A stretch of 44,294 nucleotides of DNA from JBAZTA01 sp964588175 (GCA_964588175.1 CAZPNW010000074.1:1-44294), one strand, 5' to 3'. Shown: positions 1 to 7,852, numbered from the stretch's first letter. The notes: a model not told the origin generated them from the letters alone. Translations and numbers: made by a program.

Positions 1-561
1 TTTAAAGCTCAGCTTGCCTCTCAGTTTGGCAAGTATGGCGATGATGCCCGTCGGGCTATGGGTGGATATGGGTTCGTTACCAGGGATTTCAAGAAGGCTA
101 TGTTCTCTCCTGTCGTCAATGCCGGTTATATGTATTTGTCAGGCGATGACCGCGATTCATCTACCAATGAATCCTGGAATCCCGTATTTTCCCGTTGGCC
201 GATCATGTCAGATGTTTATTCAGAACTGTATTATCTGACGTATAATAACGAAGCGGGCGCGCTTGGTTATTGGACAAATCTACAATTGTATAAGATCGGC
301 TTGGGGTTGTCTCCTACAAAAAAGACAAAATTGAGCCTCGCATATTATTATTTAAGAGCTAATGAAACTATTACTCCGACGAGTGATACCTTCGGTACGG
401 GAAAAAACAGGGGTACGCTTACTCAGGCAAAGTTCGATTACACCTTTAATAAAAATCTTTCCGCGTATGTCATGGGTGAATATTTACATGCCGGTGATTT
501 TTATGTGGCCAGCGCCGATGATGCTTGTTTCTTGAGGACGCAGCTCGAACTGAAATTCTAA
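1..561 (+). CDS. Outer-membrane beta-barrel (porin / alginate-export-like) protein, C-terminal part
   Basis: The reading frame is open from base 1, so the gene starts before the window; only the last 186 codons are here. The protein shows the alternating polar/hydrophobic short strands of an outer-membrane beta-barrel, with many Tyr, Trp and Asn residues, and ends in LRTQLELKF. A terminal Phe after alternating hydrophobic residues is the usual BamA-recognised barrel end. The overall texture resembles alginate-export/porin families, but the substrate cannot be told from this part. Its presence argues for a diderm cell envelope. A hairpin follows at 578-611. Confidence 0.75.
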   Translation, partial: FKAQLASQFGKYGDDARRAMGGYGFVTRDFKKAMFSPVVNAGYMYLSGDDRDSSTNESWNPVFSRWPIMSDVYSELYYLTYNNEAGALGYWTNLQLYKIGLGLSPTKKTKLSLAYYYLRANETITPTSDTFGTGKNRGTLTQAKFDYTFNKNLSAYVMGEYLHAGDFYVASADDACFLRTQLELKF

Positions 562-577
562 AGTAATTATTTTTGCT

Positions 578-611
578 CAAAGGGGAGGATAGGTTCGTGT
601 CCTCCCCTTTG
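578..611 (+). terminator. Hairpin after porin gene
   Basis: A perfect 12-bp inverted repeat (578-589 with 600-611, 10-nt loop) lies 16 bases after the porin stop codon. It is GC-rich but has no T-run on the plus strand, so it could end transcription poorly or act as an mRNA 3' stabiliser. Confidence 0.55.
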
Positions 612-673
612 ATAACAGCGTTGTTGGATTTTAAAGTTTGCGTCGTCAAGGGCAAAGATTTATTAAAAAAATC

Positions 674-701
674 TTGACAAAAAATTTATATTCTTTATTA
701 T
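674..701 (+). promoter_or_regulatory. Sigma70-type promoter for the 815 gene
   Basis: TTGACA at 674-679 and TATTAT at 696-701 are separated by 16 bp. The predicted start of transcription is near 708, giving a leader of about 105 nt before the ATG at 815. Confidence 0.75.
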
Positions 702-759
702 AGAGTTAATGCAAATGAAAAATCTAAATTCCAATCATTATTCTTGCGGAACATTTTTT

Positions 760-792
760 AAAGCGAAAGAAAGGTCACTTTCGCTTTTTTTA
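760..792 (+). terminator. Intrinsic terminator inside the leader of the 815 gene
   Basis: AAAGCGAAAG (760-769) pairs perfectly with CTTTCGCTTT (778-787) around an 8-nt loop, and the T-run continues past the stem. It sits after the promoter at 674-701 and just before the Shine-Dalgarno sequence, so it would cut transcripts at about 85 nt unless read through. Confidence 0.7.
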
Positions 793-814
793 TTATCATT
801 TAAGGAGGTGTAGT

Positions 815-2095
815 ATGAAGGGAAAAGTCTTTATTTTTTTACTCGCGTTAAGCCTGGTGGTATCGGGGATGAGTTTATTTGTTCCTGTCGGCCATGCTGA
901 AGAAGATACTTTAACCATTGGCATAAATGTTCCTTTGACCGGTTCTTATTCTGAGCAGGGTGCAGATGAGCGCAAAGCGGATAAATTAGCGAGTGATGAA
1001 GTCAATGCTGCCGGCGGATTGTTAGGCAAGCGCGTTGTGTATGTGGAAAAAGATTCAGAAACAAACGCGCAGGTATCCGCAAAGAACGCCGCTGAATTAT
1101 ACGATACCTATAACGCGGTAATGGTTACGGGTGGTTCTGCCAGCAGCGAAGCTGTCGCGCAGGCGAAAGTCGCGGCAGAAAAAGGTAAGATCTTTATGGT
1201 ATGTTTGAGCCATTCAGACGCGACAACCGGTTATGAAATCGACGCAAAGACGGGTGAGCCTACCTATCAGGCGCTCAACCGCTATATATTCCGCTGGTAT
1301 CATCACGCGTGGATGTCTGCTCATGCAGCCAGTGAGTATCTGATCAACAAATTCGGAAAAAGCGCTAAATATTATTATGTGACCGCAGATTATACCTGGG
1401 GCCATACGGTTGAAAAATCTTTCCGTCAGGTCTTGGAAGCTGCAGGATGCCAAACCATCGGCGCGGTACGCTCTCCTTTAGGTGAGAAAAGTTTTGTGAA
1501 ATATCTTTTGGATGCTAAAGCTGCGAAGCCGGATGTATTGGTTTTAGTCCAGTTTGGCAAAGATATGGTCAATTCCTTGAAGCAAGCCACAGCAATGGGT
1601 ATTAAGAAAGATATGAAGATCGTTGTTCCTCTGATGGAGCTTTATATGGCAAAAGGTGCCGGCCCTGAAGCTATGGAAGGGGTCATTTGTACTTCTCCCT
1701 GGGAATGGCAGTTACAGGATAAATATCCCGGATCCAAAACTTTTGTTGAGAAGTTCAAAGCGCGGTATGGAACGTATCCCGGTAATGCTGCGGCTGCCGC
1801 CTGGGTAGCGATCATGGAATATACCGACGCGGTTAAAAGAGCGGGGACTATTGATGCCAAAACTGTGATCAAGGCGCTCGAAGGGCATAAGTTCACGGTC
1901 CTTAAGGGTGAGGAATCCTGGAGAGAATGGGACCATCAGGCAATGACCTCGACATTGATCCTTGAAGGAAAAGCAGCCGGCGAAATGAACGGCGAATGGG
2001 ATCTGGTTAAGATCATTGATGAAGTGCCCGGAGAAAAAGTTGCTCCGACCAAGAAGGATAATCCGGTAAAGTGGGATGATAAAGAGAAATTTTAA
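815..2095 (+). CDS. Periplasmic substrate-binding protein, branched-chain amino acid / amide type (type 1 fold)
   Basis: The 426-residue protein has a signal peptide (about 1-28, likely cleavage after GHA) and no lipobox. The mature start DTLTIGINVPLTGSYSEQG and the following GADERKADKLASDEVNAAGG region are typical of the LivJ/AmiC/UrtA group of type 1 periplasmic binding proteins. The family binds amino acids, amides, urea or aromatic acids. The start is fixed by a strong AAGGAGGTG Shine-Dalgarno sequence. No permease or ATPase genes of this transporter family are nearby; the next genes are another binding protein and a chemoreceptor, so it may serve sensing instead of uptake. That role is inference. 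It is preceded by a promoter and a leader terminator. Confidence 0.85.
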   Translation: MKGKVFIFLLALSLVVSGMSLFVPVGHAEEDTLTIGINVPLTGSYSEQGADERKADKLASDEVNAAGGLLGKRVVYVEKDSETNAQVSAKNAAELYDTYNAVMVTGGSASSEAVAQAKVAAEKGKIFMVCLSHSDATTGYEIDAKTGEPTYQALNRYIFRWYHHAWMSAHAASEYLINKFGKSAKYYYVTADYTWGHTVEKSFRQVLEAAGCQTIGAVRSPLGEKSFVKYLLDAKAAKPDVLVLVQFGKDMVNSLKQATAMGIKKDMKIVVPLMELYMAKGAGPEAMEGVICTSPWEWQLQDKYPGSKTFVEKFKARYGTYPGNAAAAAWVAIMEYTDAVKRAGTIDAKTVIKALEGHKFTVLKGEESWREWDHQAMTSTLILEGKAAGEMNGEWDLVKIIDEVPGEKVAPTKKDNPVKWDDKEKF

Positions 2096-2118
2096 TCGGG
2101 GTGCGTACTCGTTTAAAT

Positions 2119-3084
2119 ATGAAAAATCAAAGATCAGTTTTTAAGGCGTACATAATCGCAGCAATGGTTTTTCTGGGGACCTTAAGCGCTTTTGCTCAAC
2201 AAGAGGAATATCGCTTCCGTGTAGGCGTTATGCCTCTTGTTGAGCATATCCCGTTGCTCGTGGCGCAGGGAGAAATAGCTTCTAGTAACGCGAAAGAAAA
2301 AGTCCAATTGGATGTGTATAATTCCTGGACCGCGCTTGAAGCTGCTTTCCGCACGGGCGCAATCGATGGGGCCGCTATTACCCTGCCTAAGGCATTATTG
2401 ATGGCATATGAGGGGATCCCGTTAAAGATACTTTTGAACGTGGGAAGGAACGGCAGTGTGATCGTTGTTAATAATGATTCGGCAGATGCGTTAAAAGGAA
2501 AGATCATGGGCGGTTCCGGCAATGATACCATGGATCTCCTGGTTTTTGCCCGCTTTTTGAAAGACAAGAAGCTGCGCTTGGGCCGTGATGTGCGTTATTT
2601 GCTCATTCCTTTTAGCAGGACCATATCTCTTATGAAAGAGGAAAGGATCTTCGGTTTCTGTCTTTCAGAGCCTTATGGCGCGCTGGCAGAAAAAGAAGCG
2701 GTAGCAAAAAGGGTCATCTTGAGTAAAGATGTGTACCCGAATCATATAAATAGTGTTTTTATCGTCAGCCCTAAGGCGCTGAAAGAGCATCCTGATGTGG
2801 TTAAGGCCTTTGTAAAGAGTTTGATCAAAGCAGGGACTTTTATTGAAAAAGATAAAGATGATTCGGGCGGCAGGCAGACAGCGATGTCCCAGGTGAATAT
2901 TTTCAAAATGGACCCTGAATTAGTCGCCAGGGCACTAACGATGCCTAAGGATAGGATGGTTTTTAAGAATTTTGTCCCGCAGGTCGCAGAGATAGAAGAG
3001 ATAGCTAAAAGCCTGATGTCGTTGAATGTTTTAAGCGGGATGGTGAATCTAAAAGAAATCATAGATACGCGGTATAGCGAATAA
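2119..3084 (+). CDS. Periplasmic binding protein, NMT1/THI5-NrtA-like (type 2 fold)
   Basis: From the ATG at 2119 the protein is 321 residues with a clean signal peptide ending SAFA before QQEEYRFRVG. A GTG at 2101 would add six residues; neither start has a strong ribosome site. The mature part starts with a beta strand (FRVGVMPLVEHIPLLVA) and contains the VYNSWTALEAAFRTGAIDGA region typical of NMT1/SsuA/NrtA-type proteins, where a ligand-binding segment is followed by a 'which gene copy to count' helix. These bind small organic or inorganic solutes such as sulfonates, nitrate or pyrimidine precursors. No permease or ATPase is adjacent. It begins 23 bases after the preceding binding protein and is followed 10 bases later by a chemoreceptor gene, suggesting co-transcription. 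Confidence 0.8.
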   Translation: MKNQRSVFKAYIIAAMVFLGTLSAFAQQEEYRFRVGVMPLVEHIPLLVAQGEIASSNAKEKVQLDVYNSWTALEAAFRTGAIDGAAITLPKALLMAYEGIPLKILLNVGRNGSVIVVNNDSADALKGKIMGGSGNDTMDLLVFARFLKDKKLRLGRDVRYLLIPFSRTISLMKEERIFGFCLSEPYGALAEKEAVAKRVILSKDVYPNHINSVFIVSPKALKEHPDVVKAFVKSLIKAGTFIEKDKDDSGGRQTAMSQVNIFKMDPELVARALTMPKDRMVFKNFVPQVAEIEEIAKSLMSLNVLSGMVNLKEIIDTRYSE

Positions 3085-3094
3085 AAATATAACT

Positions 3095-5455
3095 ATGAGC
3101 GAAAACATTATCATGGAAGAAAAAAAAGGATTTAAGTTAAGGCTTTCTCATAAGATATTAGGTCTTGTTATTTTAATCTTTTTTCTTTGCAGCAGCGGCG
3201 CGATCATCTCCGGCATTCTTTCTAATCAGCGGCTTGAGCGGGATATCAGTAAGAATGTCACTGATTCCTTTGATAATGTTTTTAATGATGTTAAAAATCT
3301 TTTTAAGAATTTTCAGAATATAGCGGAAGAGAGTGTCAAGAAAACCAGCGGTTTAGTTGCCTTGGGGGAGATAAAAGAAATCGCCCAGAAGAGCCAGGGG
3401 AAATTCCAGGGGTATACCCAGGAAATGATCACCAAAACCGGTACGGATGTCGCGCTTTCTTTGAAAGAACTTGAAACTTCCATGGCAGAAGGGTTCAATT
3501 CCAGCTTGGCGGTCGCCTCTGAAGCGGTAGGGCAGACGATCGAAGAAGCGACAAAATCTCAGGATGTTTTGACTCAATTGGCCTATTTTCGCGTTGAAGG
3601 CCTGATCCAGGCAAGTTTGGACGGATTCGGTAAAATAGAAGAAGTGTTGGTGATATTAGGGCATCAATTAGAAGATATCACGGGAGGTCTTAACGATCAG
3701 GTTGATGATAATACGATCCAGATGATGACGATCTTAGGGGAAGCTGCGGCGGCTGCTCCGGGTTTTAGCTCTGATAAAGCTATGGAAAAGATCATGCCTT
3801 TGCAGGAGAGCCTTAAAAATAATATCAAAAAAGGCTACGGCCGGGCATATTCCACTACGCAAAGGGAAATTCAGCGCGTTATCGGCGTTATTAAGGAACA
3901 GATGCGCCTCATGGACCTCAAGATCAAGACAGATGCCGATAAAGAAAAGATCATGACCTCTCAGGTATTGCAGGCTTTATTTGAAGAATCGATCGCTAAA
4001 GTCATTAATATTCAATCTGAAGCGCGTGAAAAGATCGCAACGGTTGAAAATACGCTATCAGGCAAGATCGATCGTTTAAATACTGAAGTGCCGAAAGAGC
4101 TTTCAGCATTTGGCGACGAGATGCGCAAAGAGATCGATACCAAGACAGCAGAAACCGTCAAGGGGGCGGCTGCGGTCATTGAAGAATCCCGGAATGCTTT
4201 AAATCAATCTCAGGAATCTGCGGCTAAGCGTATTGAGGAAATTAAAGTTTCTTCAGTTGAACAAGTTAAGAAAGGCATCGTTGAAGTCGGGAAGAGTTCT
4301 TTGATCTATTTATTCGGGTCAATGATCATCATCGCCGTCGTTTTTGTCATTGTTTCTTTGATCATTGTCCGCACCATTACCAAGCCGAGCACGCTCATGT
4401 TAGCTATGCTGAAGGCATTGGCTAAAGGAAAAGGCGACCTGACAAACAGGATCTCGATCAAATCTTCCGATGAGATCGGGGACCTCGCGAACTGGTTTAA
4501 TGTTTTTCTAGAGCAGATGCGTAATATGATCTCCCAGATCCTGGTTAATACCGAACAGGTTTCAAATGCCGCCCAGCAGTTTTCTGCGAATGCGGAGGAA
4601 ACGAACGCTTCAATGGTGCAGATCAGTAATGGTATTCAGGATATTTCTAAAGGCGCCTCTACCCAGCTGGATAAGGTCCGTGAGGTCGAGAAGATATTCG
4701 ATGAATTGGCCTCAAGGCTGAAGCTGGTCGCTACCAATGCCGAAGTTGCCAAAGACAGCTCTGTTAAGTCGGCGGAACACGCGGCACAGGGTAAAGAATC
4801 CACGATCCAGTTGATCGACAAGATCAATAAGATAGTTGAGGCGGCTAATTTATCATCGACCGCTATTCAGGAATTGAAAGATAGCTCTAAAGAGATCGGG
4901 GACATTATTGTCACCATTACCTCTTTTGCCGACCAGACAAATCTTTTGTCTTTAAACGCCGCTATTGAAGCAGCGCGCGCGGGTGACGCGGGAAGAGGTT
5001 TTGCCGTTGTTGCTGAAGAAGTCAGGAAGCTTGCTGAAGGTTCTGCGCACGCAGCCAACCGGATCGCGCAACTGGTCCAAAAGATCATTAATGAGATCGA
5101 TAGGGCTGTCGGATTGGTTGTCAGCGAAAAAGAACAGGCTGAAGACGGCAGGAAGATCGTGCAGGTCACCAGTAAAGTACAAGAAAGTATCCTTACTGTG
5201 GCAAATAAAGCAAAAGATTTGATGATCACGATCTCAGAATCAGTTCCTGCGCAGATCCGTGCGACGGAGAAGGTTATGGATGTGGTTAAACAAGTCGCCC
5301 AGGTCGCAGAACAGAATGCCGCGTCAACCCAGCAATTCTCAGCCAGTACCGAGGAAATGACCGCGTCAATGGAAGAAATGAGCGCGGGGGCGGCTGAATT
5401 AGCAAAGACCTCTTCTGAATTAAGGGAATTGGTAGGCCAATTCAAAGTAAAATAA
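3095..5455 (+). CDS. Methyl-accepting chemotaxis protein with long helical sensor region
   Basis: The 786-residue receptor has a first membrane helix at about 16-37, an unusually long region (about 38-401) that appears almost wholly helical, a second membrane helix at about 402-428, a HAMP domain (about 428-480) and the cytoplasmic signalling hairpin. The hairpin tip carries ADQTNLLSLNAAIEAARAG near residue 612, the CheA/CheW-binding core. The outer region has no recognisable Cache or 4-helix signature; its heptad-like pattern suggests a long coiled coil. Two binding-protein genes lie directly upstream, so indirect sensing through these proteins is plausible, as known for some chemoreceptors, but is inference here. 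No cheA, cheW or cheR is in the window. Start choice (3095 or 3113) is open. Confidence 0.93.
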   Translation: MSENIIMEEKKGFKLRLSHKILGLVILIFFLCSSGAIISGILSNQRLERDISKNVTDSFDNVFNDVKNLFKNFQNIAEESVKKTSGLVALGEIKEIAQKSQGKFQGYTQEMITKTGTDVALSLKELETSMAEGFNSSLAVASEAVGQTIEEATKSQDVLTQLAYFRVEGLIQASLDGFGKIEEVLVILGHQLEDITGGLNDQVDDNTIQMMTILGEAAAAAPGFSSDKAMEKIMPLQESLKNNIKKGYGRAYSTTQREIQRVIGVIKEQMRLMDLKIKTDADKEKIMTSQVLQALFEESIAKVINIQSEAREKIATVENTLSGKIDRLNTEVPKELSAFGDEMRKEIDTKTAETVKGAAAVIEESRNALNQSQESAAKRIEEIKVSSVEQVKKGIVEVGKSSLIYLFGSMIIIAVVFVIVSLIIVRTITKPSTLMLAMLKALAKGKGDLTNRISIKSSDEIGDLANWFNVFLEQMRNMISQILVNTEQVSNAAQQFSANAEETNASMVQISNGIQDISKGASTQLDKVREVEKIFDELASRLKLVATNAEVAKDSSVKSAEHAAQGKESTIQLIDKINKIVEAANLSSTAIQELKDSSKEIGDIIVTITSFADQTNLLSLNAAIEAARAGDAGRGFAVVAEEVRKLAEGSAHAANRIAQLVQKIINEIDRAVGLVVSEKEQAEDGRKIVQVTSKVQESILTVANKAKDLMITISESVPAQIRATEKVMDVVKQVAQVAEQNAASTQQFSASTEEMTASMEEMSAGAAELAKTSSELRELVGQFKVK

Positions 5456-5479
5456 GTTTACAACAGGTGTTATAATACT

Positions 5480-5779
5480 TTGGACGAGAGAAGAAAATAT
5501 AGCCGCTGGCAGATTGAGAATAAAAAAGCGTCGTTCGGTAAAGGTCATGAGAAAAAGGAAGTTCCCATCGCTGATCTGAGTAGCGGCGGGATGAGGGTTT
5601 TCCTCAATGAAACAGTTCCTGTAGGAAGTAAAGTGACAGGAGAATTTAAGGTTTCGCCGCAATTTGGCACTTATTTTGTCGAAGGCAAGGTTGTTTGGGT
5701 AAAAGAATCGGCGAAACATGCTTCGCATGAAGTAGGTGTCATGTTTGAAAAGATCAACACCATCATGAATCCTTTGTAA
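5480..5779 (+). CDS. PilZ domain protein (c-di-GMP receptor)
   Basis: A 99-residue single-domain protein starting at a TTG. It carries both c-di-GMP-contact motifs of PilZ proteins: ERRKYSR (RxxxR) at the very N-terminus and DLSSGGM (D/NxSxxG) about 25 residues later, followed by the beta-barrel strands and ending EVGVMFEKI. Because the RxxxR begins at residue 5, an upstream start is unlikely, supporting the TTG. It lies 24 bases after the chemoreceptor gene on the same strand, and converges with a GGDDF-domain gene, making a local c-di-GMP link likely. The partner or output is not visible from sequence. Confidence 0.85.
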   Translation: MDERRKYSRWQIENKKASFGKGHEKKEVPIADLSSGGMRVFLNETVPVGSKVTGEFKVSPQFGTYFVEGKVVWVKESAKHASHEVGVMFEKINTIMNPL

Positions 5780-5859
5780 GCCCAGCCTTTTTCCGCAAAT
5801 AAGTATCCCTTAACCAGATAAGTGAACGTAAGGTCAGAGAAAAACTAATTTTTAATTCA

Positions 5860-6840
5860 TTAAAGAGGTGAAGGTCCTTGTGAAGGGGTGGCGTCTGGTT
5901 TTTGCCGTCTGTCCTTTAAGTAGATGCTCCCGCCGTAGGTCTTCGCAAAGTGTTTCAGCTCTGTGGCGTTTTGTATAATGGCGGCAATGTGGGTAAACTT
6001 AAGGTGTTCATTGGTCGTAACTCCGATGGAAATACTTAAGAGGGGGATCTTTGTCATTTCGCCTTTTCTGTTGCGCGCGATAATATAACCATTAGCAAGG
6101 TCTTCTTGTTCGTAATATGAGGTGACCGTTTTATCGAAGTCCGCGATAATATATTTACAAACTTCATCAACACATGCCGGGGTAGAGATTAAAATAAAAT
6201 CATCCCCTCCGATGTGCCCGAGAAAATCAGTCCGCGAGCCGTTTTTCTCTAAAGCATTCATGATAATGACCGCGGTATGCGAAATGATGGTGTCGCCGCG
6301 TTCAAACCCATAGCGGTCGTCAAATTCTTTGAATTTATTTAAGTCGACATATCCTACCGCCAGCGGCACATTGGTTTTGACCCGCTCTTCGAGTTCTTTC
6401 ATTACCGAGACGTTTCCGGGGAGTTTGGTTAAAGGGTTGGCATCTAAGTCCCTGGTCAGCCGCACGAGTGACGCTTTTATCCGTACTAATAGTTCTCCCG
6501 GGTCAAAGGGGGTTTCAATATAGTCATCCGCCCCTGCGTAAATGCCCTTGATCTTATTCAGGGGGTCTTTTGAATTCATGAGCATAATGACACTGATATG
6601 GCGAATGCGGTAATTGCTGCGGATAAATTTGCAGATCTCAATGCCGTTCATCTGATGAGCTTCGAAATCAGCGATAACCAGGTTAAACTGTTCTTGGAGC
6701 AAGATCTCTTTTGCTTCTGCCTGGGTTGAACAGCTTTTGACCTTATATCCTTCTCCGCTTAATAATTCTGATAAGAAATTGGTATTTTGAAGGTCAGCGC
6801 AGACAATTAATATTGAATTTTCATTCTTGCTGTCAGTCAT
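5860..6840 (-). CDS. Degenerate receiver domain fused to GGDEF-type domain (GGDDF)
   Basis: The 326-residue protein has an N-terminal CheY-like receiver fold (about 9-125) and a C-terminal diguanylate-cyclase-type domain (about 135-315). In the receiver only the phospho-acceptor-like Asp58 is kept. The acidic pair expected after ILIV is Cys14-Ala15, the Thr after VIML is Met, and the Lys of the KPF motif is Thr (ETPF). It should therefore not switch by ordinary phosphorylation. The GGDEF motif reads GGDDF (about 211-215), and the inhibitory-site Arg is shifted or lost (SRTD instead of RxxD). The metal/substrate stretch YVDLNKFKEFDDRYG is preserved. Cyclase activity is uncertain. The start lies two bases after the cheC stop, so the two are translationally coupled. 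Confidence 0.88.
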   Translation of the reverse strand: MTDSKNENSILIVCADLQNTNFLSELLSGEGYKVKSCSTQAEAKEILLQEQFNLVIADFEAHQMNGIEICKFIRSNYRIRHISVIMLMNSKDPLNKIKGIYAGADDYIETPFDPGELLVRIKASLVRLTRDLDANPLTKLPGNVSVMKELEERVKTNVPLAVGYVDLNKFKEFDDRYGFERGDTIISHTAVIIMNALEKNGSRTDFLGHIGGDDFILISTPACVDEVCKYIIADFDKTVTSYYEQEDLANGYIIARNRKGEMTKIPLLSISIGVTTNEHLKFTHIAAIIQNATELKHFAKTYGGSIYLKDRRQKPDATPSQGPSPL

Positions 6841-6842
6841 GG

Positions 6843-7451
6843 TTAGCTTTGGTTAATGTTTTCAAGCATTTTTTTACATGCGGCCTGGATAAATTGGACT
6901 GTTTGCGGTGTCAATACCAGGTAAAAACATCCGGTGATCTTCTGTTGTGGTTCTTCAAAGGTCGTTTCTATAAAGAGTACATATTCATTATCAGAGGCGA
7001 GTATCATGTTTAAGATCTGCTTGATCGGGCCGTTTACTAAGGTCGGGATAGAAGGAATGATCAGGGATTGCAAAAGAATACTTAAGGCTCCGACAAAAGA
7101 AGAAATTACCACATTTCCCACTTCTTTCATCAATGACATCCCCATTTCAGTGAATACGCCGCATTGTTTTTCGTCGGGCTTCCTGCCGTAGCACATGTCG
7201 ATCAATTTATATGCGCTTTTTTCGTCAAGAAGGAATAAGATCTTCCCTTCGAGCCCGGTCAGCAGGTTCCCTAAGATACTGACCACGATCTGGTTTTCGC
7301 TAAAACGGTTCAGGATGTCAGCGCTGGAGACAAACGTTAAGGCGGGGACTTTAAGGTTTATTTTTCGCCCGATTATTTCTGAAAGGGCAATACTTCCCTG
7401 GCCGGCTGAAATCGTGCCCATCTCCCTTAAAATGTCCATTTCGTCTTTCAT
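6843..7451 (-). CDS. cheC: CheC-family chemotaxis phosphatase
   Basis: The 202-residue protein has the pseudo-symmetric CheC arrangement. CheC/CheX phosphatases dephosphorylate CheY-P using the motif [D/S]x3Ex2Nx22P. The second copy is intact (Ser106, Glu110, Asn113, Pro136). In the first copy (Asp6, Glu10, Thr13, Pro36) the catalytic Asn is Thr, so probably only one site works. The FTEMGMSLMKEVGNVV region is characteristic. A GGGAGG ribosome site lies seven bases before the ATG. The gene directly downstream encodes the degenerate receiver-GGDDF protein, a possible protein partner, since its receiver cannot be an ordinary substrate. Confidence 0.85.
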   Translation of the reverse strand: MKDEMDILREMGTISAGQGSIALSEIIGRKINLKVPALTFVSSADILNRFSENQIVVSILGNLLTGLEGKILFLLDEKSAYKLIDMCYGRKPDEKQCGVFTEMGMSLMKEVGNVVISSFVGALSILLQSLIIPSIPTLVNGPIKQILNMILASDNEYVLFIETTFEEPQQKITGCFYLVLTPQTVQFIQAACKKMLENINQS

Positions 7452-7606
7452 ATGATTCCTCCCCGTGTTTCGGGACTATTGTGCAAAGAAGGCATGGTTT
7501 TTTTTATAAACATAATAATTTTGAAAATGAGCATAAAAAATGCTATACTTATAACATTCTTTTGCTGCGAGTATTTTTAGTGCTTTGCAGGAGTACAAAA
7601 TATAAA

Positions 7607-7630
7607 CCGGGAGAATAACTATTCTTCCGG
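7607..7630 (-). promoter_or_regulatory. Hairpin in the cheC leader
   Basis: Bases 7607-7617 and 7620-7630 are complementary apart from one G-T type pair, anchored by CCGG/CCGG. In the cheC leader this would be a stable stem shortly after the predicted transcription start. Its function is unknown and it matches no riboswitch that I can recognise. Confidence 0.4.
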
Positions 7631-7647
7631 AACGCTCAGCTAGATAA

Positions 7648-7675
7648 ATAATAACATAATTTATTTTAAGGTCAA
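7648..7675 (-). promoter_or_regulatory. Predicted promoter of cheC
   Basis: On the minus strand TTGACC (7675-7670) and TATTAT (7653-7648) are spaced 16 bp. Transcription would start near 7641, giving a leader of about 190 nt. Confidence 0.6.
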
Positions 7676-7794
7676 GCGAAATATGGCGGTATTTGTCTTG
7701 CGTAATAAAAACCTTGACCATTTCATGAACTTGTGCTAAATTTTAATGATACCCCAAGGTAAAATCCTTTTCTTGTAACCTTATCTCTATGAAC

Positions 7795-7823
7795 TTGATT
7801 TATTCCAAATACAATGGTATTAT
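7795..7823 (+). promoter_or_regulatory. Predicted promoter of the sugar transport/glycosidase locus
   Basis: TTGATT (7795-7800) and TATTAT (7818-7823) are spaced 17 bp. The -10 overlaps a small inverted repeat, AATAC (7808-7812) and GTATT (7817-7821), a possible operator half-site pair. The predicted transcript starts near 7830, which excludes the in-frame ATG at 7814 as the real start. Confidence 0.65.
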
Positions 7824-7852
7824 ATACTACTAATTTAACTCAAGGAGGCTGG

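Larger units (their letters stand above)
7452..7852. other. Intergenic region with divergent promoters
   Basis: About 400 AT-rich bases separate cheC (minus) and the sugar-binding lipoprotein gene (plus). I see one promoter on each strand, and a GC-rich hairpin at 7607-7630 that lies in the roughly 190-nt cheC leader. A second, weaker plus-strand promoter-like pair (TTGACC 7714-7719, TAAATT 7737-7742) is also present. No convincing gene is found. Confidence 0.6.

Noticed and set aside
4867..5445. 192-residue antisense ORF inside the chemoreceptor
   Set aside because: A shadow frame of the conserved signalling domain; composition is an artefact of the sense codons.
7452..7641. c-di-GMP riboswitch upstream of cheC
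   Set aside because: The GCAAAGC fragment is present but the surrounding GEMM core and tetraloop features are not recognisable, so I do not call it.
7476..7721. 81-residue minus-strand ORF between cheC and the sugar-binding gene
   Set aside because: No ribosome site, no recognisable domain, AT-rich low-complexity composition, and it covers the predicted cheC promoter and leader.
7814..7852. Upstream ATG for the sugar-binding lipoprotein
   Set aside because: It lies within the -10 region of the predicted promoter; the ATG at 7853 has the ribosome site.
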